Shown here in pieces: positions 36,561-44,402 of a DNA stretch of 64,000 nt (positions are counted from its first letter, which is position 1; the number at the start of each line of letters is the position of its first letter). A model generated the notes under the pieces. The model was not told the DNA's origin. It ran no database searches and saw only the letters and a list, made by a program, of their open reading frames with translations. The stretch covers positions 103,133 through 167,132 of the forward strand of contig DUAT01000017.1 in the NCBI GenBank assembly GCA_012960755.1, in the 5' to 3' direction. Made by a program: the position numbers and the translations under genes. The DNA comes from Gammaproteobacteria bacterium (GTDB taxonomy: Bacteria; Pseudomonadota; Gammaproteobacteria; Pseudomonadales; Azotimanducaceae_A).

Positions 36561-36664
36561 GAGTGCGGTATGTCTTTATCAGGACATGTTGCGGGGACGC
36601 CGAGTCATGGATGCAAAACTTGAGTGCACTGCGCTACGGGTCCAGATAAAGACATTCCGTACTC
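36561..36664. repeat. long imperfect hairpin (25-bp inverted repeat, 54-base loop)
   Basis: Bases 36561-36585 and 36640-36664 are complementary over 25 positions with two mismatches and one G-T pair; the core GTCTTTATC/GATAAAGAC is perfect. The 54 bases between contain GGGGACGCCGAG and a GCACTGCGC segment but no second obvious stem. It lies in a gene-free gap between topB and the ferritin-like gene. It might be a miniature mobile element, a REP-type element or a small RNA. No T run follows, so it is not a standard terminator. Confidence 0.75.
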
Positions 36665-36742
36665 GTAGCGACCAGACCAAGGTTTATTCCTGTCAGGAAG
36701 GTGTAAAAACTACACTCACAACAATTTCATTGCCCTTATGTA

Positions 36743-37342
36743 TCAGCTCTTAACTGCTCGGACCTTAGCCTTCTTGGTGTTCGTTTGCAGTTCAGAGACA
36801 GCTTCAGTCAGCTTCTCCAGTTGCGCACAGATCTGGCTCAATGTCGCACTATCAGCCTGGGAGGCTTCGGCAGCGCGAGTTGCGCCGGTAGCGCACCGCG
36901 CTTTCGCACAGAGATAAGCTTCCCTCAGAATTCTGCCACTATCACGCTCCTCAGCTATAAATCGGCCCAATAATGCTCCGGTTTGTGGATCAATGGTCTT
37001 GTCGGCCAGTAATTTTAGCAATCCATCCTCATCATTTTCATCAGGCGTTTTGTCATAGCCGAGTTTTTGAAACTTCTCGAGGTCAGAAGCATCGGAACAG
37101 GCTAATGTCATGGTTTTCTCGAAGTTTGAATCGGGTTTTTCTATTAACCCATAGCCCAGTTCACACATTCTCTTCTCGAAGGTCGCCGCATGTTCTGCTT
37201 CACGCAGGGCAACGGTTTTTAACATCAGGCTGATATCCGGGTCAGGGCTTATCTCTGACCATGCATTTAAAAATTCAAACCCACGGCGTTCACCATTAAC
37301 GATTGCATTCAGGGCGCCGAGGTAGCTGGGTTTATCTGACAT
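36743..37342 (-). CDS. ferritin-like (rubrerythrin-type) protein
   Basis: Starts at the ATG 37340-37342, preceded by AAAGGAA at a good distance, giving 199 residues. The N-terminal half is a four-helix type bundle with ExxH-like metal ligands visible: EISPDPD, then LREAEHAATFEKRM (about residues 46-59) and later RFIAEERDSGRIL. The C-terminal part is an alanine- and glutamine-rich helix ending with a basic tail. Likely an iron-binding or redox protein of the ferritin-like superfamily; the exact family is uncertain. A second Met-rich start upstream (37411) is possible but lacks a ribosome site. Confidence 0.65.
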   Translation of the reverse strand: MSDKPSYLGALNAIVNGERRGFEFLNAWSEISPDPDISLMLKTVALREAEHAATFEKRMCELGYGLIEKPDSNFEKTMTLACSDASDLEKFQKLGYDKTPDENDEDGLLKLLADKTIDPQTGALLGRFIAEERDSGRILREAYLCAKARCATGATRAAEASQADSATLSQICAQLEKLTEAVSELQTNTKKAKVRAVKS

Positions 37343-37543
37343 GGAAGAATTCCTTTGGGTTTTACGCATTTCCCTCGAACCGCATGAAGGGTGGACCTGC
37401 GAGTGTCCCATACAGATAGCAGGTTAAGCAAGTTGCATATTGGAACAGGTCTGCCGCTCTATGTCAGAATAAGGGGGCTTTTTATCCTACACTATTAGTC
37501 CTGGATAATGGTGACAAGACCATCACAGAGTGGGGATAATAAT

Positions 37544-38077
37544 ATGGGCGGCAATTCCATCAAAATCGGAGAAGGGCGGTATCGCGAATCCTTTGGTCGT
37601 TATCTGGAAGAGTTCAAAGTCGGGGATGTGTATGAACACCGCCCGGGAAGAACTATTTCAGAGGCAGATAACACCTGGTTCACCCTGTTAACCATGAACC
37701 AGCATCCAATTCACTTCGATGCGGAATACGCCAGACACTCCGAATTTGGCAAACCCATTGTCAACAGCGCACTGACACTGGCAATTGTTGCCGGTATGAG
37801 TGTTTCTGATGTCAGCCAAAAGGCGATTGCCAATCTCGGCTGGACAGATATAGAAATGCCTAACCCGGTGTTCCCTGGTGATACGCTGTATGCAGAATCT
37901 CAGGTCTTGTCGATACGAGAGTCCAAATCCAGACCGACCCAGGGCATCGTATCGGTAAAAACCCGCGCCCATAACCAGAAGAGAGAACTGGTGATGGAGT
38001 ATATCCGCAACATCCTGGTGCCCAGGCGAGGTCACGGTGTGGATGATCTGCTCGTGAAGCAGGGGCATAAAAAGTAA
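37544..38077 (+). CDS. MaoC-like acyl-CoA hydratase
   Basis: About 177 residues from the ATG 37544, which follows a GGGGA ribosome site; an earlier in-frame start at 37508 is less likely. The hot-dog fold of the MaoC family is indicated by FKVGDVYEHRPGRTISEADN (residues 24-43), the active-site-like stretch NQHPIHFDAEYARHSEFGKPIVNS, and VFPGDTLYAES near residue 108. The family hydrates enoyl-CoA esters, for example mesaconyl-CoA. It heads the acyl-CoA dehydrogenase/CoA-transferase cluster, so it probably acts in the same breakdown route. Its stop codon lies inside the 7-bp repeat array. Confidence 0.85.
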   Translation: MGGNSIKIGEGRYRESFGRYLEEFKVGDVYEHRPGRTISEADNTWFTLLTMNQHPIHFDAEYARHSEFGKPIVNSALTLAIVAGMSVSDVSQKAIANLGWTDIEMPNPVFPGDTLYAESQVLSIRESKSRPTQGIVSVKTRAHNQKRELVMEYIRNILVPRRGHGVDDLLVKQGHKK

Positions 38078-38127
38078 GAAGTAAGAAGTAAGAAGTAAGA
38101 AGTAAGAAGTAAGAAGTAAGAAGTAAG
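38072..38127 (+). repeat. 8 tandem copies of AAGTAAG
   Basis: Eight exact 7-bp units run from 38072 to 38127. The first unit contains the TAA stop (38075-38077) of the MaoC gene, and the array ends 33 bases before the acyl-CoA dehydrogenase ATG. Seven is not a multiple of three, but the array is outside both genes, so variation would change the spacing rather than the frame. Confidence 0.95.
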
Positions 38128-38160
38128 ACAAACAATAACACCTGACAGAGAAAATTGACT

Positions 38161-39342
38161 ATGGCAGAGGAAATTCCTACCCGTACAGGCGACGCATTTA
38201 ACTCGGATGATGAAACCCAGATTCTGGATGCAATAGCAAAATGGCTTGATCGCGACGTAAAAGACAAGGTACTTGCACTGGATCATGCTGACGAGTATCC
38301 CCATGAGATGGTCGAGCAGATGAAGTCACTGGGCTTGTTTGGCGCCACCATTAGCCGCGCCTATGGCGGTCTGGGCTTACCGAGTTCAACCTACGCAAAA
38401 ATTGTCGCAGCGGTTGCCGAGGTCTGGATGTCCTTAACCGGTATATTCAATTCCCATCTCATCATGGCGGCTGCCGTTGAGCGGTTTGGCACAACAGAAC
38501 AAAAAACAAGACTTCTCCCCAAGTTTGCCACTGGCGAAATACGTGGCGGGCTTGCCCTGACAGAACCAAATTGTGGTACTGATCTGCAGGCGATTCGAAC
38601 CCGGGCTACCAGGGACGGTGACAGCTATGTGATCAACGGCACCAAGACCTGGATTTCAAACGGCATTGAAGGCAACTGCGTCGCATTGCTGGTAAAAACC
38701 GACACCGAAATTCAACCGCGACATCGTGGTATGAGTTTGTTCATCGCGGAAAAGGGACCCGGGTTTACCGTGGGTAGAAAACTCAAAAAACTCGGTTACA
38801 AGGGTATCGATTCAGCCGAACTGATGTTTGAGGATTATCGGATTGCAGCCGATAACCTGATCGGTGAGGAAGAGGGTCATGGCTTTCATCATACGGTCGG
38901 CGGCCTCGAACTCGGGCGTATCAATGTTGCTGCCAGGGGCGTGGGTGTCGCTAACGCGGCACTAAAAGCCGCAACCTCCTACGCGCAAATACGTGAGACC
39001 ATGGGCAAACCCATCGGCCAGCACCAGGCGATCCAGACGAAACTCGGGGATATGGCGACCCGGTGCCAGGCTGCGCGATTACTGGTGGAAGACGCCGCTC
39101 GCGCATACGATCGCAGCGAGCGATGCGATATGGAAGCAGGTATGGCTAAATTGTTCGCGTCCGAAGCGGCGATGGAAAATGCCTCGGAGTGTATGCGGAT
39201 ACATGGTGCCTACGGCTATTCAAAAGAACTGCATGTCGAACGATACTATCGTGATGCACCGTTGATGTGCATCGGTGAGGGGACCAATGAAATGCAGCGT
39301 ATTATTATTGCCAGGCAGTTGATGCAGCGGAATCCTGTCTGA
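38161..39342 (+). CDS. acyl-CoA dehydrogenase
   Basis: A 393-residue FAD flavoenzyme that oxidises acyl-CoA to enoyl-CoA. The family marks are in order: LTEPNCGTDL (about 137-146, FAD/substrate site), the ETMGKPIGQHQAIQTKLGDM helix region, and the catalytic Glu in the C-terminal CIGEGTNEMQRI. The N-terminal part (YGGLGL) is also typical. The ATG at 38161 is preceded by CAGAGAAAA, a weak ribosome site. It is adjacent to a type III CoA transferase whose ATG overlaps this stop by one base, so the two are translationally coupled. Confidence 0.95.
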   Translation: MAEEIPTRTGDAFNSDDETQILDAIAKWLDRDVKDKVLALDHADEYPHEMVEQMKSLGLFGATISRAYGGLGLPSSTYAKIVAAVAEVWMSLTGIFNSHLIMAAAVERFGTTEQKTRLLPKFATGEIRGGLALTEPNCGTDLQAIRTRATRDGDSYVINGTKTWISNGIEGNCVALLVKTDTEIQPRHRGMSLFIAEKGPGFTVGRKLKKLGYKGIDSAELMFEDYRIAADNLIGEEEGHGFHHTVGGLELGRINVAARGVGVANAALKAATSYAQIRETMGKPIGQHQAIQTKLGDMATRCQAARLLVEDAARAYDRSERCDMEAGMAKLFASEAAMENASECMRIHGAYGYSKELHVERYYRDAPLMCIGEGTNEMQRIIIARQLMQRNPV

Positions 39343-40511
39343 TGAAACTCGAGGGCATTAAAGTACTGGATCTGTCGCTTTTTCTACCGGGACCCCTGTT
39401 GACGCAAATGATGGCGGACCATGGTGCCGAGGTAACTAAGCTGGAGCCGATCAACGGGGGTGAACCCAATCGCGGGATTGGCCAGAAACGAGACGATGAA
39501 TCCGTCTATTTCACCAACACCCATCGTGGCAAAAAAAGTGTTCAGGTGAATCTGAAGACGGACCAGGGACGGGAGCTGGCGCTTCGACTCGCCGCCAGGT
39601 GTGATGTCGTGGTTGAGGCGTTTCGTCCTGGTGTCATTGACCGCCTGGGTATGGATTATGATTCGGTCAAGGCGCGCAACCCCGGCGTTGTTTACGCCTC
39701 CTTGTCCGCATTTGGACAAACCGGGCCTTATGTAAAAAAACCTGCCCATGATCTCGCCACCGAAGCCTACGCCGGTGTGCTTAGCGTCAATCTCGGCTTC
39801 GACGGTAAACCTGCCATGCCTGCCATCCCCAGCGCCGATATGCTGACATCTATGATGGGTCTCTCAGCAATTCTGATGGCACTATTGCGCCGCAAGGATA
39901 CACACGAGGGTGACTACATTGACCTGGCGATGATGGATTCGCTGATGGCTTGCCTACCCAATAACATGGGCGCTGTTTTTGCGGAGAAAAAACCACCTAT
40001 TGTCAAAGATGAACGAACCTGGGGTGGTTATGCGATGTACAACATTTATGAAACCCGGGACAACAAGTACATCGTACTCGGCGCATCAGAGATACATTTC
40101 GCCGAAGTACTTTTGACAAAACTGCAACGACCGGACCTGATCCCCTTTTGTGAACCGCCACCCGGACCCTCGCAGAAACCGGTAAAGCAATTTTTTACTG
40201 AAACATTTCTAACCAGATCACAGGCTGAATGGGTAGACTGGTTTGATGGAATGAACGTTGCTTTTGCTCCGGTGAACAATTTGAGACAAGCTGCTGACGA
40301 CCCACAAATCAGGGCGAGAAAAATGATTGTCGAGGACAAGTCTGGCAGGGAACATATCGGCATCCCGATAAAATTCAGGTCAGAACCTGGCGTGATCAAC
40401 TTTGAAGCCCCGGCACTGGGCGCAGACAATGTCGAGATGGCGCTGCTCGTCGGTTTTGATGCGGAAGAGATAGAGTTGATGAGGAACAACCAGGTTTTTG
40501 GCCATTCTTAA
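39342..40511 (+). CDS. CaiB/BaiF family CoA transferase
   Basis: A 389-residue type III CoA transferase. Start ATG 39342 overlaps the previous stop (TGATG). The N-terminal family signature LEGIKVLDLSLFLPGP and the catalytic aspartate D137 (PAHDLATEAYAG) are present. The family transfers CoA between carboxylic acids via an aspartyl-CoA thioester. As the neighbour of an acyl-CoA dehydrogenase and a MaoC hydratase, it probably activates the free acid that enters the same pathway. Donor and acceptor acids are unknown. Confidence 0.93.
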   Translation: MKLEGIKVLDLSLFLPGPLLTQMMADHGAEVTKLEPINGGEPNRGIGQKRDDESVYFTNTHRGKKSVQVNLKTDQGRELALRLAARCDVVVEAFRPGVIDRLGMDYDSVKARNPGVVYASLSAFGQTGPYVKKPAHDLATEAYAGVLSVNLGFDGKPAMPAIPSADMLTSMMGLSAILMALLRRKDTHEGDYIDLAMMDSLMACLPNNMGAVFAEKKPPIVKDERTWGGYAMYNIYETRDNKYIVLGASEIHFAEVLLTKLQRPDLIPFCEPPPGPSQKPVKQFFTETFLTRSQAEWVDWFDGMNVAFAPVNNLRQAADDPQIRARKMIVEDKSGREHIGIPIKFRSEPGVINFEAPALGADNVEMALLVGFDAEEIELMRNNQVFGHS

Positions 40512-40571
40512 ACTGCGCGGTTGTGATACTTACTATGACCTTCTTTTCATAGAAAACACAAAGGAAGACAG

Positions 40572-41795
40572 ATGGCTGACTGGATCAGTGCAGAAGATAT
40601 TAAAACCCTGATCAAACCCGGTGATATGGTCTATGTCGGCGGCAGCACCAACGAACCCACAGGGCTGCTTGATCAACTCGCGAACACCGACAACCTGCAC
40701 TTTATCCAACAACCCATTGCGGCGGTCAACAAGCGTGACCTGTCAGAATCTGGCAACGACTGTACCCAGGAAACCTACTTTATGACGCCTTACCTGAAGG
40801 TAGGTTTGTCAGCCAACCGGGTCAGGTTCATCCCCATGCAAATGCGCGCCATTTACAATCACATCGCCAACCGGTCCATTGACGCTGCATTGCTGTTGGC
40901 AGCCAGGGATATTAACGGCGAGCTGAGGTTCGGGCTCAACAATGACTATGTGAGCGCGGCACTGAGCGGTAGCAAGATTGCAATTGTGGAAGTGTCCGAT
41001 GCCTTCGTCGCACCCCTCGGCTCACTGTTGGTGGGTGAACAGGCGGACTATCTGTTCGCCAGTCACACACCGGCAACCACCTTTCCTGATGTAGCGATCG
41101 ATCCGGTTTCAGAAAAAATTGGCAGGCTTGTGGCCGACCTTATTCGCGATGGAGACTGCATTCAAACCGGCATCGGCGCTGTTCCCGCAGCTATCCTGGG
41201 TGGCTTGAGGGACAAAAATGACGTTGGATTACATTCCGGTATCATCGATGATGGTGCAATGAAGCTGGTGAAAGCCGGTAATATGAACGGCCGCTGCAAA
41301 AACATCGACCAGGGCAGGCATATCACCGGTATGGCACTCGGCAGCGATGATCTGATCACGTGGCTCATGGAGGCGCACTCGGTCCAGTTCAGGTCCGCGG
41401 ATTACACCCACGAGATCAGTATCATTCAGCAACTGGATAACTTCGTGTCGATAAATTCTGCCGTTGAGGTTGACCTTTACGGCCAGGTAAACGCAGAAGT
41501 GGTTAAAGGCCAGCAGATCTCAGGCACCGGCGGATCGGTGGATTTTATGCGTGCCGCCAAATCATCCAAAGGCGGCCGTTCCATAGTCGCCCTGTCAGCC
41601 ACAGCGCGGAAAGGGGCGATTTCCCGCATCGTCAGGAATGTCGAAATGGTCACAGCACTCAGGACGGATGTGGACCTGGTAGTCACCGAATACGGTGTCG
41701 CGAATCTAAAATCTGCTTCCCTTGCCGAGCGAGCCGAAGCACTAATCCAAATAGCTCATCCGGACTTTAGAGACCCGTTGAGGTCAGTCTCGTAA
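40572..41795 (+). CDS. acetyl-CoA hydrolase/transferase family protein with non-canonical active site
   Basis: A 407-residue type I CoA-transferase-like protein, with the signature IQTGIGAVPAAILGGL (197-212) close to the family's IGGIP-type loop. In the usual enzyme the catalytic Glu lies in an HTEM motif; here the equivalent stretch is VGLHSGIIDDGAM (218-230), with Gly at that position. This fits a less studied branch of the family, so a hydrolase-like rather than transferase-like chemistry is possible. The C-terminus VVTEYGVANL is typical. It probably acts in the CoA-ester cluster upstream. Confidence 0.8.
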   Translation: MADWISAEDIKTLIKPGDMVYVGGSTNEPTGLLDQLANTDNLHFIQQPIAAVNKRDLSESGNDCTQETYFMTPYLKVGLSANRVRFIPMQMRAIYNHIANRSIDAALLLAARDINGELRFGLNNDYVSAALSGSKIAIVEVSDAFVAPLGSLLVGEQADYLFASHTPATTFPDVAIDPVSEKIGRLVADLIRDGDCIQTGIGAVPAAILGGLRDKNDVGLHSGIIDDGAMKLVKAGNMNGRCKNIDQGRHITGMALGSDDLITWLMEAHSVQFRSADYTHEISIIQQLDNFVSINSAVEVDLYGQVNAEVVKGQQISGTGGSVDFMRAAKSSKGGRSIVALSATARKGAISRIVRNVEMVTALRTDVDLVVTEYGVANLKSASLAERAEALIQIAHPDFRDPLRSVS

Positions 41796-41812
41796 ACAAA
41801 CAGTCTCGTAAA
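41785..41812 (+). repeat. 12-bp direct repeat over the stop codon of the CoA hydrolase gene
   Basis: CAGTCTCGTAAA occurs at 41785-41796 and again at 41801-41812, with the four bases CAAA between. The first copy contains the stop TAA of the preceding gene (41793-41795). Confidence 0.9.
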
Positions 41813-41844
41813 TTATTCGGGTGCCATCTTGCTTAATTTATTTA

Positions 41845-41901
41845 ATCAATCACTTGATTGATAATCAACTAGTTGATTGTTATTCAACTAAGTGGTTGAA
41901 T
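41845..41901 (+). promoter_or_regulatory. three tandem palindromic operator-like sites and promoter of the ArsR gene
   Basis: Site 1 is ATCAATCA-CT-TGATTGAT (41845-41862, eight-base arms). Site 2 is the perfect palindrome AATCAACTAGTTGATT (41863-41878). Site 3 is ATTCAAC-N6-GTTGAAT (41882-41901). All share an ATCAAY...RTTGAT-type half-site. A TTGATT (41854-41859), N18, TGTTAT (41878-41883) promoter lies within the array, so a protein bound here would block RNA polymerase. The ArsR product directly downstream is the obvious candidate, so autoregulation is likely. Confidence 0.8.
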
Positions 41902-41930
41902 GTTCCCGTGCTAGAAAAAACCAAATACTT

Positions 41931-42302
41931 GTGAGTGTTCATTCACTCGATGCTGAAACCCTGAATCGTGTGTTCGCCGGGATTGCTGATCCCGTACGCC
42001 GGGAGATTCTTGAAATGCTCGATGGCGAAGAGCTACTCGTGAGTGAAATTGCAAACCAGTTTGATATCTCCCTGCAAGCCGTTTCCAAGCATATTCAGGT
42101 ATTGGTCAGGGCTGGATTGATCGCCCAGCAACGGACAGGTCGAGTCAGCCTTTGCCGACTCGACGCAGGGCCGATCGCCGGAGCCGCAGTCTGGATTAAT
42201 CAGTATTCAAAATACTGGCAGAGCCAGTTTGATACCCTGGTAGCCTTTTTACCTGAGATGGACACCGACAGTAATGACAATGACAACAAACCTGAATCGT
42301 AG
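41931..42302 (+). CDS. ArsR/SmtB family transcriptional regulator
   Basis: A helix-turn-helix repressor of about 123 residues from the GTG 41931. I prefer this start because the earlier GTG at 41892 lies inside the third palindrome. The winged-helix reads GIADPVRREILEMLDGEEL, then SEIANQFDISLQAVSKHIQVLVRAGLI, the ArsR recognition helix. No metal-binding cysteine pair (CVC) is visible, so it may sense a non-metal signal, as ArsR members paired with SRPBCC or oxidative-stress genes do. It is followed by a DUF899 gene in the same direction (15-base gap). Confidence 0.85.
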   Translation: MSVHSLDAETLNRVFAGIADPVRREILEMLDGEELLVSEIANQFDISLQAVSKHIQVLVRAGLIAQQRTGRVSLCRLDAGPIAGAAVWINQYSKYWQSQFDTLVAFLPEMDTDSNDNDNKPES

Positions 42303-42317
42303 AAAGGAGAGATTACG

Positions 42318-42899
42318 ATGACTTACAAAGCTACAATGGAAGAAATCAGCAACAAGCGCAAAGAATTGCTGGCTGTACGCAAGAGTATTCGTGATCTGCA
42401 GGACTCGATCGAGCCAGAGCCGGTATCTGATTACATATTCAGCACCTGTGGCGAAGACGTGTCTTTGGCTTCACTGTTTGGGGACAGGGACACGTTGTTT
42501 GTCATCCACAACATGGGTAAATCCTGCACCAGCTGCACCATGTGGGCAGACGGACTGAATGGCGTCCTCAGCCACCTGGAGAATCGAGCCGCCTTTGTCG
42601 TTGCATCACCCGATCATCCTGCAGTCCAAAAAGAGTTTGGCGAAAGTCGTGACTGGAAATTCCGGATGGTTTCACATGCCGGAACCAGTTTTGCGGACGA
42701 TATGGGTTACCTCGGTACCTATAATGACAAACCAAGCTTTTGGCCTGGTGTCTCGGTGTTTATGAGAAAAGGAGATGAAATCGTTCGAGTCTCTGATACC
42801 GAGTTTGGAAGCGGTGATGACTTCAACCCCGCATTGAACCTGTTTGAGCTGATTCCTGGCGGCAGTGGCGACTGGGATCCACAGTATTCCTATGGTTAG
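42318..42899 (+). CDS. DUF899 (thioredoxin-like) protein
   Basis: A 193-residue member of the DUF899 thioredoxin-fold group. The active-site-like pair C70-x2-C73 lies in SCTSCTMWADGLNG, where family members read CPSCSFWADG. AGGAGA precedes the ATG at a good distance. It sits directly behind the ArsR-type regulator and is probably its regulated target. The family's precise role is unknown; redox or stress functions are often suggested. Confidence 0.85.
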   Translation: MTYKATMEEISNKRKELLAVRKSIRDLQDSIEPEPVSDYIFSTCGEDVSLASLFGDRDTLFVIHNMGKSCTSCTMWADGLNGVLSHLENRAAFVVASPDHPAVQKEFGESRDWKFRMVSHAGTSFADDMGYLGTYNDKPSFWPGVSVFMRKGDEIVRVSDTEFGSGDDFNPALNLFELIPGGSGDWDPQYSYG

Positions 42900-42907
42900 A
42901 CAGGCGG

Positions 42908-42932
42908 TGGCTAAACGGGGCGTTGGCTAAAC
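42908..42932 (+). repeat. 16-bp-period duplication after the DUF899 gene
   Basis: TGGCTAAAC occurs at 42908-42916 and at 42924-42932. It lies just behind the DUF899 stop codon (42897-42899). Confidence 0.8.
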
Positions 42933-42961
42933 AGGGTAACTACCGCCGCGTCAGGAAACCT

Positions 42962-44206
42962 ATGGGAGAGACAAGTACTGGTTTTCAAAAACCTGGCCTG
43001 CTAAAAAACATCGGCCCTGGCGCAATAGTGACCGCCGCATTCATTGGCCCTGGCACGGTGACAGCCTGTACGCTCGCCGGAGCCAATTTCGGCTACACCC
43101 TTCTGTGGGTTCTCGTCTTCGCCACAGTCACCACCATTATCTTGCAGGAAATGGCAGTTCGACTTGGCGTCACCACGGGAAAGGGGCTTGGTGAGAATCT
43201 CAGACTCACCTTTGAAACCTCCATTTTTAAATGGCCTGTGTTCATAGTGATTGTCACGGCACTTTATCTCGGCAACGCCGCCTACGAAGGAGGGAATCTT
43301 TCCGGCGCGGCACTGGGAATCCAGGCCATTGCCGGGGAAGATCCTCTGGTCTTTCAAGTCGCAGTCATTTCGCTTTTCGCCACCGGGGCAATTTGTCTCT
43401 GGTATGGCAGCTACAGGCAACTGGAAAAACTCCTGATTGGTTTGATTTTGGTCATGGCCATGGCCTTTATTTTCAGCTTTTTGATGGTACGACCCAACCT
43501 GTCGTCCCTGATTGACGGCATCACCCGACCGTCCGTACCAGAAGGAAGCCTGCTGACAATTATTGCCCTGATAGGAACAACCGTTGTTCCTTACAATCTT
43601 TTCCTCCATGCCACCGCGGCAAAAAACCGCTGGTCCGGACCCCGGGATTTATCGGCGGCCAGGGCTGATACCGTCATATCAATCGGGCTCGGCGGATTAA
43701 TTATGATCGCAATCACCGGCGCTGCCGCGGCGAGTGTTTTTGGTACCGGGCTGGCAATTTCAACTGCAGGCGATCTGGCTATCCAGCTTGAACCCCTGTT
43801 TGGCTCTTTGGCCAAATTCATGCTCGGCCTTGGTCTTTTTGCGGCTGGAATGACAAGCACCATTACTGCGCCCCTGGCGACAGCTTACGCTGTTTGTGAG
43901 ATATTCAGTTTTGATAGTACAGTAACATCGACAAGATTCAGGTTTATCACATTAAGTGTACTGGTTGCTGGTGCGTTGCTGGCCTTAACAGGTGTAAAAC
44001 CCATCACCATTATCTTGTTCGCTCAGTTCGCCAACGGGTTGCTACTGCCCTTCGTTGCTATTTTTCTGTTGATCGCTATGAACCGAAGTGACGTTTTGGG
44101 TAAATACTCAAATGGCATTATTGCCAACAGTTTTGGTGCGATTGTGATTCTGATTACCGCCGGGTTGGGGCTTCGTTTGATTCTGAGAACACTCGCTTAT
44201 ATGTAG
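42962..44206 (+). CDS. Nramp-family-related membrane transporter with atypical metal site
   Basis: About 414 residues and eleven membrane segments. The overall alignment to the Nramp (MntH) fold is clear, but the first-helix motif DPGN is GPGT here (IGPGTVTA, residues 28-35), and the sixth-helix MPH motif reads VVPYNLFLH (208-216). The Asp, Asn and Met that hold Mn or Fe in MntH are therefore absent. Such deviations are known in Nramp relatives that move other substrates. The ATG 42962 (AGGAAA close before it) is preferred to a TTG at 42923. The transported substrate is open. Confidence 0.8.
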   Translation: MGETSTGFQKPGLLKNIGPGAIVTAAFIGPGTVTACTLAGANFGYTLLWVLVFATVTTIILQEMAVRLGVTTGKGLGENLRLTFETSIFKWPVFIVIVTALYLGNAAYEGGNLSGAALGIQAIAGEDPLVFQVAVISLFATGAICLWYGSYRQLEKLLIGLILVMAMAFIFSFLMVRPNLSSLIDGITRPSVPEGSLLTIIALIGTTVVPYNLFLHATAAKNRWSGPRDLSAARADTVISIGLGGLIMIAITGAAAASVFGTGLAISTAGDLAIQLEPLFGSLAKFMLGLGLFAAGMTSTITAPLATAYAVCEIFSFDSTVTSTRFRFITLSVLVAGALLALTGVKPITIILFAQFANGLLLPFVAIFLLIAMNRSDVLGKYSNGIIANSFGAIVILITAGLGLRLILRTLAYM

Positions 44207-44258
44207 ACACACTTCTCGTAAACATCTCGTCGATAGCATTTAGATTGGAAAACACGGC

Positions 44259-44294
44259 GCCCCCAGGAAAAGGACTCCCCCTCAACTCAACGCG
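44259..44294. repeat. dispersed 36-bp repeat, copy 2
   Basis: Close relative of bases 9685-9720, here GCCCCCAGGAAAAGG... ending CTCAACTCAACGCG. It lies about 110 bases ahead of an AMACR-like gene. Confidence 0.4.
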
Positions 44295-44402
44295 TTTTGA
44301 TCAAAGTGAAGCCAGATGCAAGCACATCGGTAAGGGATGCACCAATCACATTGCTCGTGCATACTCTCTGGCAAATAAATACTCAGAACAGGAGAACGCA
44401 AG

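Noticed and set aside
36550..36753. A 67-codon plus-strand frame inside the topB downstream gap
   Set aside because: It covers the imperfect hairpin and has no family; the structure explains the region better than a protein does.
38072..38127. CRISPR or terminator interpretation of the AAGTAAG array
   Set aside because: The unit is 7 bp with no spacers, so not CRISPR; it has no inverted symmetry, so not a terminator.
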